DNA from: Liolophura sinensis
Taxonomy: Eukaryota > Mollusca > Polyplacophora > Chitonida > Chitonidae
Direction of reading: 5' to 3'
DNA: 64,000 nt
Assembly: GCF_032854445.1 (NCBI RefSeq)
Contig: NC_088307.1
Span: 5,764,001-5,828,000, forward strand
This document shows, piece after piece, positions 56,624-64,000 of this stretch (the first letter of the stretch is position 1; each line of letters starts with the position of its first letter). The translations under genes were made by a program, and so were the position numbers. Below the pieces are notes generated by a model. It was not told the DNA's origin, made no database searches, and saw nothing but the letters and a program-made list of their open reading frames with translations.

Positions 56624-57458
56624 TAAATGATAACCCTGCACAAATTTATAACTTCTAAGTCAATAAGCATAATTCCTTCCTTTCCTGCTTCTAACACCAC
56701 CCTTTAAAGTCGAAATTTGTAACAGGCATACAGAATGTGGTCACGTGACAAGTAGGTCTGCAGACGTTTGGCAGGTTGTGTGTCTGGTGTCGATTAAGAC
56801 GCAAATGTAGGTCACATATTTTCCCAGGCACTCGATACTTTATTTATTTAACACAATTCCTTCCAATAATTTTAAACGTTAGGTCAGGTCACTTTACTCA
56901 TCAGGAGAAGAGGCCAGAAAGCACAAGGCTAGGTCAACGTCGCGTGATAACGTCACACGTGATAAAATTTAAGGCAGGACTAAAGGCGGATGGTGGACAA
57001 TACTGCCACACAGATATTGTGGATTTGACTGCTTTTATTTTGTACATTGTTAAAATATGTCTGAATATTCTCTCTTTTTAAAAATAACTAAGGAAGACAT
57101 TTTGTCCAGGTTTACAATCCACCCCCAGAAGGTAATTGGTGACAAAATCGAAAAGTCCTGTCGCAATAATTAAAAAAAAAAAAAAAAATCCTGGTCATGT
57201 TATGACAAACTCTCTTAATTAGTTCGTTTTCGATCCATCTAATCTTAACTTTGATGGTTTTAGCGGTATAAAATCTTGCCGGCAATTGTGAAATCATTGC
57301 TTTGATCAATCAAGAGTGCTCAATTGTTGAAACGTTGCTGAAACATCTTCGTCTGGAAAGTTTAAGTAACTAGTGCAGTGCCTTTTAAAAATAATTCTCC
57401 TGGCATAAAAGGTGGAAATGGTATTCACTTCACAACTAAGATAGCATGTAGATTTAAT
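56624..57458. other. No recognisable feature
   Basis: Contains a poly-A run near 57168-57188 and a 101-codon plus frame (56776-57081) with no domain. Confidence 0.35.
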
Positions 57459-58572
57459 GTACAAACCCAACATGTCGAAGGCATTGCCCGACCAAACGGG
57501 TTGGGAAGTCATCATTGCCTAATGTACAAACCCAACATGTCGAAGGCATTGCCCGACCAAACGGGTTGGGAAGTCATCATTGCCGAATGTACAAACCCAA
57601 CATGTCGAAGGCATTGCCCGACCAAACGGGTTGGGAAGTCATCATTGCCTAATGTACAAACCCAACATGTCGAAGGCATTGCCCAACCAAACGGGTTGGG
57701 AAGTCATCATTGCCTAATGTACAAACCCAACATGTCGAAGGCATTGCCCGACCAAACGGGTTGGGAAGTCATCATTGCCTAATGTACAAACCCAACATGT
57801 CGAAGGCATTGCCCGACCAAACGAGTTGGGAAGTCTTCATTGCCGAATGTACAAACCCAACATGTCGAAAAGCAGTACCTGACCAAACGGGTTGGGAAGT
57901 CTTCATTGCCTAATGTACAAACCCAACATGTCGAAAAGCAGTACCTGACCAAACGGGTTGGGAAGTCATCATTGCCTAATGTACAAACCCAACATGTCGA
58001 AAAGCAGTACCTGACCAAACGGGTTGGGAAGTCACCATTGCCTAATGTACAAACCCAACATGTCGAAAAGCAGTACCTGACCAAACGGGTTGGGAAGTCA
58101 TCATTGCCTAATGTACAAACCCAACATGTCGAAAAGCAGTACCTGACCAAACGGGTTGGGAAGTCATCATTGCCTAATGTACAAACCCAACATGTCGAAA
58201 AGCAGTACCTGACCAAACGGGTTGGGAAGTCACCATTGCCTAATGTACAACCCAACATGTCGAAAAGCAGTACCTGACCAAACGGGTTGGGAAGTCATCA
58301 TTGCCTAATGTACAAACCCAACATGTCGAAAAGCAGTACCTGACCAAACGGGTTGGGAAGTCACCATTGCCTAATGTACAACCCAACATGTCGAAAAGCA
58401 GTACCTGACCAAACGGGTTGGGAAGTCATCATTGCCTAATGTACAAACCCAACATGTCGAAAAGCAGTACCTGACCAAACGAGTTGGGAAGTCTTCATTG
58501 CCTAATGTACAAACCCAACATGTCGAAAAGCAGTACCTGACCAAACGAGTTGGGAAGTCATCATTGCCTAAT
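57459..58572 (+). repeat. Two-phase minisatellite, 65-bp then 66-bp units, 17 copies
   Basis: Six 65-bp units (57459, 57524, 57589, 57654, 57719, 57784) contain ATGTCGAAGGCATTGCCCGA. Eleven 66-bp units (57849 to 58507) contain ATGTCGAAAAGCAGTACCTG. Two of the latter, at 58245 and 58376, have lost one A and are 65 bp. Both kinds share CCAAACGGGTTGGGAAGTCA. The switch between unit types is abrupt. Open frames of 134-159 codons on both strands are by-products. Confidence 0.97.
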
Positions 58573-59536
58573 TTACATACACAATATTCGATCCTCAGCC
58601 TCAGCTATAAACCCGGCAAGTACAAACTAATGTTTTCTTAACATTCTTTAAATGTAATGTGAATTTACGCATGGAGGTCCCCAAGATATATACGGTCCTG
58701 TTTGGAATTAATCGAAAATGTTTGGGAAATACAACGCGACGTTACTACTAAGCTTTGGTTTGCAAGTTTCTGGTTGACGAAAATATTGGTCCACAGACTG
58801 GTTAAATATGATTGTAAGAAGTACTTGTTAGTTTAGATGTCTGCAGTGAATTATTTATACCCACCGAAACACATGACCTAATACGACGTCACAAGATATC
58901 GACACAAATTTCATTAATTTTTAAATTAAAATTTGAAAAAACAATACATTTTGAAACAAAACAACAAAATCGGTTGTTAATGTGACTTGAGGAGAAATTC
59001 CTTTAGTATTTTTTTTATTATTTGCTTGTTTGTAATTGTTTATTTGTTTCATAATTTTGGATTTTTTGCAAGCACAGAAATTGCCGCGTCTTTTAGAAAA
59101 GACTATAATAGAGAGCTTACCGCGTGGACCGACTTGTGTTAGGCGGTGTGGTTACGTTCACCAATCCAGTCTGCTTATATCAGGCTGAGTATTTATTCAA
59201 AAAATACAAATAAGCTTACAATAAGTGAACGAGTAAAGCGTAAAGTAAAGTATTTCATCTGGCGGCTGAGTGGCTTCTCTGCAAATTTAGTGCACCGTAT
59301 AGTGTGTAGATCTTGTTAGACTGTCAGTGAGGCGTAAATCCACCCAGAAAGAAAACAAACCGGGAATACGTATGTATGTTTTAGCATATGTTAAAAAGCG
59401 AGAATGCGTGGAGATTTTGTAAGCAGGTGCTCGCTGTTCTATTAGCCGACAGATGGCACTGCTCTTTACACGTAATTAACGCTCGGTCTTTATTCGTGAT
59501 GGAAAGGCCAGGCCATTGCTGTGTTTGTGGGTAGGT
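58573..59536. other. No recognisable feature
   Basis: AT-rich DNA with no supported gene or repeat. Confidence 0.4.
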
Positions 59537-59777
59537 TTTAAAAAGTTTCTCTAACCAGTGCGGTCGCTGTGAGTTCAAGTCCAGCTCATGCTGCATTCAT
59601 CTCCGGTCGAACGTGGGAAGATCTGCCAGCAACCTGCGCCTGGTAGTGTTTTTCTCCCGGGCTCTTCCCAGTTCCCTTCCACCATAATGCTCTCTGCAAT
59701 CGCATAGGTGAGGTATTCTTGAGTACGGCGTAAAACACTAGTCAAATAAATAAATAAATACATATATTAAAAAGTTT
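59537..59777 (+). mobile_element. SINE family S with 11-bp target-site duplication
   Basis: TTAAAAAGTTT is at 59537-59547 and 59767-59777. The copy starts inside the tRNA head (CTAACCAGTGCGGTCGCTGT), keeps the B-box GAGTTCAAGTCC and ends in an AAATAAATAAATA tail. Confidence 0.93.
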
Positions 59778-59921
59778 TACCATAGGCAAACGCGTTGACG
59801 CTATTAATACATTTAAAAAGGCTATACTGGAGACTTTTGGTCAGCACATATCAAATAAAATTTTTTGTTAGTATTTTAAGCCTAAATAATTCCCTTACAC
59901 CAAATTATGGGCTCGTTTGTG

Positions 59922-60155
59922 CACATGTTACCGTTCAAGATGGGTAATAACGTTTCTTATATTTATAAAACGGCATTATAACTTTGTCAAACATTAGAAT
60001 CATTCTAACACCACAAACAGTACAAAATATGAGTGTAATATTAACTGAAAGGTAATTTGAGCTAATCTTGGTAAATTCAGAAAATGAGAGTTAGTTAGCG
60101 AATGTATATTTATAAAATTTTCTTCACTTCATCTGAGAACTTTTCTTGACCATGC
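59922..60155 (+). repeat. Repeat T, body without head
   Basis: CACATGTTACCGTTCAAGAT, CATTAGAATCATTCTAACAC and AGCTAATCTTGGTAAATTCA match the body of T at 29590-29790 in the same order. Confidence 0.6.
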
Positions 60156-60267
60156 GCGATGCGCGTTAAACGTGTTGTAAATATGTTATAATGATGAGAG
60201 CAATCATGATGCAGCAAGAATGAAATATATTATCATAATAGCAAGCTGGTTCGGAACATCCGCCTTG

Positions 60268-60440
60268 GTTCTAGGGGGCATTTAATTTGCTACTATTTAA
60301 ATATATTCGTGAATAGTTGGAATAAAATCCTATCCGAGGTAAACTGACAAGAGACCGTATTTCACCGGTTACGTGTGACCATTTGCCACCTATCACACTG
60401 TCGTCGCTGCTCTGGTTTAACTCACTGTGCTGTTGGTCTT
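60268..60440 (-). repeat. Foldback element X, right arm
   Basis: TTCTAGGGGGCATTTAATTT, AACTGACAAGAGACCGTATT, TCACCGGTTACGTGTGACCA and CTATCACACTGTCGTCGCTG. Confidence 0.9.
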
Positions 60441-60504
60441 TCAGTTTCCTGTTGACGATCCCGCCAGGAAGACATCCAAGTATTGTACTCCTTTGTTCTT
60501 TTCA

Positions 60505-60665
60505 GTAATACGTCTAACTGTTCATGTAAATGCATATATAGTAGCAATTTACACGGCCCTAGCACATGGCTTAAACAGAATTAGGTAAAAAAATTGCATT
60601 TTATTAGACTTCACTGGTCTAGAATTACTTAAAATACTGTGTTGTCATCACATTTAACATAGGCC
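60505..60665 (+). repeat. Foldback element X, inner part of a left arm
   Basis: TAACTGTTCATGTAAATGCA, CCTAGCACATGGCTTAAACA, TTAGACTTCACTGGTCTAGA and ATCACATTTAACATAGGCC. It carries the inner extension also seen at 49880. Confidence 0.88.
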
Positions 60666-60719
60666 TACGTTGCCAGTGTCTCACACAGCGGCATCGAAAG
60701 TGCAGAAATCATGAACAGA

Positions 60720-60960
60720 CTACATAGCACGGGTTAGTTTAGGTAGGAAAGGAACTCCATCTTGTTTGTGCTGTTCACACAGGTGCAGGTCACCCTTTAT
60801 TAGAATGCAAGAGCTTAGCGAGATTGCCTGACATTCAGACCACACCCCTTCATTTGCATACTCACCTTTAGCTAACACACCTGTCCTATTTTCCCGCGGC
60901 CTAATTAAGGGCGTTCCTCTCACCTGGCATTCCAAATGTCAAGGTCAACTTTACTCGCGC
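60720..60960. promoter_or_regulatory. Possible enhancer with clustered factor motifs
   Basis: The block is free of recognised repeats and has CAGGTG (60780-60785), ATTTGCAT (60852-60859, POU octamer), CACCTG (60878-60883), TAATTA (60902-60907, homeodomain core), CACCTG (60921-60926) and TCAAGGTCA (60939-60947, NR5A/ERR-type nuclear receptor site). Motif identities are established knowledge; regulatory activity is inference. Confidence 0.35.
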
Positions 60961-61130
60961 TCAAGGCCATGTAGATCGTGTCTTGACTTACGCTTTACGT
61001 ATAACATTCTGGCAAATGAGTGAACTACAGTTTAATCCGTATCAGTGTACATGGCAGCTCGTTGCTTAGAAACTTAAAATAAATAGATTCGTAACAACAT
61101 TGACTAATGCTGACGTAGTACTGCATGCAA

Positions 61131-61337
61131 CACTCAAAAATTAATCTGTTAATTTTAACATAAAGCCTATTGTCTGAGTGATGCTAGAATGTATTCTGTT
61201 TTTATAACACAATATTCTGTCATATTCAATACAACATTCTGTTATTCCAACAGAACCTTTATGTTGAATTAACAGAATATGTGTGTTGTATTTAACAGGA
61301 GAAACTGTTAAAAATTAACAGATTAATCTTTTGAGTG
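61131..61337. mobile_element. MITE M, complete copy
   Basis: The left terminal repeat CACTCAAAAATTAATCTGTT and the right terminal repeat AACAGATTAATCTTTTGAGT (plus G) are inverted over about 27 bp. The 207-bp interior is AT-rich, with ATTCTGTTATTCCAACAGAA-type smaller palindromes. Target-site duplication is unclear (at most AA). Confidence 0.88.
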
Positions 61338-61529
61338 AAGGTTTTTAGCAACGCAGCTGAACATCAGTGCAGTACATTGGGTAAACTTGCACTTCTTTTA
61401 AATGTTGTCTTTACATTTAAACTTAGAACTAAATCCCCTTGATGTGCCCCTTTATGGACTAACCATTTGCCCCTCTGTATTGTCTTCATGTGATATTTGT
61501 CACCTCTCATGACTTCACAACGTTTTGAG

Positions 61530-61785
61530 TGATTCTAGACGAATGACGTCTATTAATTGCTAACAACATGGGTGTAATTTGTTGACCTTCTTCTCTTCCT
61601 GTCATGATTTTATGGAGCGTATAATTTGCTACTATTTAAGCATTTACATGAACAATCCGAACAAAACGCTATCTGAGGTAAATTGACAAAAAACGGATTT
61701 ATCCGGTTACGTGTAACCATTTGCCAACTATCACACTGTCGTCGCTGCTCTGGTTTTACTCTCTATGCTGTAATCTTCTATATTA
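61530..61785 (-). repeat. Foldback element X, right arm with inner extension
   Basis: GTGATTCTAGACGAATGACG (inner), TATAATTTGCTACTATTTAA, CCATTTGCCAACTATCACAC and TTTTACTCTCTATGCTGTA (outer end). Confidence 0.88.
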
Positions 61786-61904
61786 TGCATATAACACCTT
61801 TAGTATCCAAAATAAGTAACAGCACGCTTAAAATTATGTTTATCTTTTACTCAGACACAAGGCTGGCATCTACACCTTCCACATAGACTTCAATTCGCTG
61901 GCAG

Positions 61905-61998
61905 ATAGAAATCTATTTATTTATTCATTTGATTGATGTTTATAGGTATGCTGTATACTCAAAAATATTTCACATATACGACGGCGGCGAAATCTATT
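61905..61998 (-). mobile_element. SINE family S, very short 3' end
   Basis: GAAATCTATT flanks the fragment on both sides (near 61908 and 61988), a 10-bp target-site duplication. The fragment runs from the tail to ACGACGGCGGC only. Confidence 0.85.
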
Positions 61999-62089
61999 CC
62001 TCAAGAGTAAGATAGTTCGTTAATGGCATCTTAGTGACCGGTGGTTAACTCAGAATGAGTGAAATATTCCTGATTGCGACAGTAGGTGC

Positions 62090-62312
62090 GAATTTTACAA
62101 ATCAAATCACTGTCTGTAACACAAATTCCAGGTTTTGAACACCAGGCGATATTGGATGTAGGGGAGACAACTTTTCAGTGCTATGCCCACCCCATCTTGG
62201 ATTCATTTGAATCTAAGTATTGTCAACCACAATCTACGTTCCGGATCGATAATCTCAAACCCAATTTCCAATCTAACGTTCAACACAAACCACCAAATAT
62301 AAAATGCTACAG
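62090..62312 (+). repeat. Dispersed repeat K, diverged copy
   Basis: GATAATCTCAAACCCAATTT, CAACACAAACCACCAAA and neighbouring words follow K order loosely. It abuts X on its right, like the K copies at 48820 and 50166. Confidence 0.5.
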
Positions 62313-62925
62313 ACAGAGCGTAAAACCAGAACAATGATCACAGTGGGATAATTAGCAAATGGCCACACGTAACTGGTGAAATACAGCCTTTGTCAATTTA
62401 CCTCAATTAGGCTTTCATTCCAACTGTTCATTTACATGCCTAAAAAGTGGCAACTGTTACCAAGACAATTTAACTGAACACAGCGATTATACGGCCTTAG
62501 CCGCGGGGTAAGCGTAAATAGACTCGGGTATGATTTATTTATTTATTTGATTGGTGTTTTACTCCGTACTCAAGAATATTTCACTTATACGACGGCGGCC
62601 AGCATTATGGCGGGAGGTAACCGGGCAGAGCCCGGGGAAAACCCCACGACTATCCGCAGGCTGGCTCGGTATGAAACACAGTGCCAGCGATACTGAACTC
62701 CGTATTTACTGACAAGTATTGAAATGCATTTTTTTCTTTCCTAATTCTGCTTTAAGCCATGGTGCTAGAGGGCATTTTTGCTGCTGCTTTTTAAGCATTT
62801 ACGTGAAGAGTTAGAATAAAACCCTGACTGAGGAAAATTGACAAGAGGCCGTATTTCATCGTTTACGTGTGACCATTTGCCAACTATTACACTGTTGTCG
62901 CTGGTCTGGTTTCGTTCTCTAGATT
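62313..62925. mobile_element. Foldback element X, two facing arms split by a SINE
   Basis: The left arm is 62313-62522 (GAGCGTAAAACCAGAACAAT, CAAATGGCCACACGTAACTG) and the right arm 62740-62925 (TTTAAGCCATGGTGCTAGAG, GTGTGACCATTTGCCAACTA, TTCGTTCTCTAG). The SINE at 62523-62674 lies between them, so X was in place before the SINE. Confidence 0.85.
62523..62674 (-). mobile_element. SINE family S inserted into element X
   Basis: CTCGGGTATGA (62523-62533) and CTCGGTATGA (62665-62674) form a near-perfect target-site duplication. The copy is 5'-truncated within the CAGCAACC region and is otherwise close to the consensus. Confidence 0.92.
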
Positions 62926-63364
62926 AGTGTTACACACATCATTATAGTGTTATTGGTGACATCAGTGATACATAATGATTAATAATCGGTTATCAGAAAA
63001 AAATCATAAAATCGCAATTGTTATTACGTTATGTAATCCGTGGAGAAATTAGACGCATGTCTGCAATCTGAGTTCTTTGAACTGCTAGGATATTTACGCA
63101 GTCTGATGGTTCAGTTCCGTTCTCCATTTGGGCAGGCTTGCGGTGGTTAAAAACTACGTGTATTCCACCAATATACGGCGTGAAAGTATGTAGGCCAGAC
63201 GTGGACAAGTTCGTCAATATCTTGTCTAAATGTAGTGGTTTATTTAGTCATCATGGTATAATAGACCAATTCTTGAGTATAACTTGAAACTAACAATCAA
63301 ATAAACAAGAAATAAATCAGACATGTCGTGTATTTCATGGATATATGCATTTATTCGCCGGGAA
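62926..63364. other. No recognisable feature
   Basis: AT-rich DNA with no supported gene. Confidence 0.4.
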
Positions 63365-63590
63365 TCTTTGCGTCGAAACAGACAATGGGCCAATATGGAT
63401 GCTTTAGGTAAATAATCGCAAGGCCAGTTCCCAAAACCACCTATAGCACAAACCACCAAAGAATTAAGGAAGTGTGTAAAGTATGACATTAGGACGGAAA
63501 CATGCAAAGAGAAGTACTTTTCATGGCTGAAAGGCGCAAGGCATGTTCTGGGCGAAAGAATGAAATCAATACTCAGATCGTATACCATGC
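63365..63590 (+). repeat. Dispersed repeat K
   Basis: TTTGCGTCGAAACAGAC, TCGCAAGGCCAGTTCCCAAA, ACCACCAAAGAATTAAGGAA, ATGCAAAGAGAAG and GGCGCAAGGCATGTTCTGGG in order. Confidence 0.85.
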
Positions 63591-64000
63591 CAGAATATAA
63601 GCTCTCTATCATTAAACATGTATATTTACGCTTTGATTGCAGCTGCGATGATTTAAACCAACACGATGAATATACAGCCACTAGCACCCCTGGGAAACAC
63701 ACTATATTGAATGAATTCCCGGTTCAAACAGGAAAACCTTGAGGAGCTTTAATAGAGGAGTTTCGAGCTCGAACTCTGTTGTCACAAAAGGTAAAATTAG
63801 TGTTGCATCATGTGACTTGTCTAAAATATTAGGCAACTTTTGCTGACATCGCCGATCATCTGTTTTACCCTGTTCTGCATACACAAATGACACCGCTTTC
63901 TTTGAGCACCTCATTTCCCCCCATCGTTCGTCTATTCTAAATAACTTCTTGTGAACCTTCTCACAAAGGCCCATGTTATAGTAAATGTAATCAAGCATAG
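63591..64000. other. No recognisable feature
   Basis: Short frames reach the window edge on both strands (for example 63702-63998 minus) without domain or splice support. Confidence 0.35.

Noticed and set aside
57459-58572. CRISPR-like regularly spaced repeats
   Set aside because: Units are contiguous with no unique spacers, the host DNA is clearly eukaryotic and no cas-like frame exists. The same holds for the arrays at 2946, 8073, 14681, 38843 and 43915.
1-64000. LINE, LTR retrotransposon, viral or DNA-transposase genes
   Set aside because: No frame shows reverse transcriptase, integrase, protease or transposase motifs. All mobile elements seen are non-autonomous.

Overview
The window reads as metazoan nuclear DNA, AT-rich and dense in repeats. 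It is most likely from a lophotrochozoan such as a bivalve or another mollusc (inference). The evidence is about two dozen copies of a tRNA-headed SINE with an (AAAT)n tail, several other SINE-like and foldback families, many minisatellites, and TA microsatellites. There are no bacterial-style operons, ribosome binding sites or CRISPR arrays. Most of the sequence looks intergenic or intronic. I know of no curated protein that any long reading frame matches.

Genes: the best candidate is one first coding exon on the minus strand (24114-24353). It has an upstream in-frame stop, an ATG, one hydrophobic segment, two N-glycosylation sequons and a good splice donor. A CpG- and CRE-containing stretch (24430-25560) that could be its promoter lies upstream. 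Its later exons were not found in the 24 kb to the left. Four other open frames (28374-28570, 34316-34519, 37421-37852, 55024-55344) are listed at low confidence. The longest frame (702 codons, 38831-40939) is made by a 39-bp minisatellite and is not credible as an ordinary protein.

Families are labelled here for convenience. S is the main SINE. L is a ~170-bp dispersed repeat that ends in TACCCTA-TTCCTCAACC. P is a tRNA-headed repeat (6.9 and 52.7 kb). T is a repeat with a tRNA-Ser-like head (29.6, 37.4 and 59.9 kb). K is a ~470-bp dispersed repeat (32-63 kb). X is a foldback element with ~200-bp inverted arms (41-63 kb). M is a small MITE with CACTCAAAA ends. G marks foldback MITEs with GGGCCC-type ends.

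Layout: 0-24 kb has L copies, a 0.58-kb inverted repeat, a G-quadruplex tract, minisatellites of 20, 40, 40, 27 and 40 bp, truncated S copies with clear target-site duplications (TSDs), and two G MITEs. 24-26 kb has the candidate exon and promoter. 26-38 kb has a 142-bp repeat, full-length S copies at 30.1 and 34.6 kb, and a 137-bp higher-order minisatellite. 38-45 kb has a 50-copy 39-bp array and a 19-copy 48-bp array. 45-64 kb is dominated by K and X, with a complex inverted-repeat block (51.5-52.6 kb), an M element with TA expansion and local duplication, a two-phase 65/66-bp array, and a motif-rich possible enhancer (60.7-60.96 kb).

The most interesting pattern is that two of the largest minisatellites seem to have grown from pieces of dispersed elements still visible elsewhere in the window. 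The 48-bp unit is the outer end of X, and the 39-bp unit resembles an internal part of P. All homology statements are by eye; no database search was possible.
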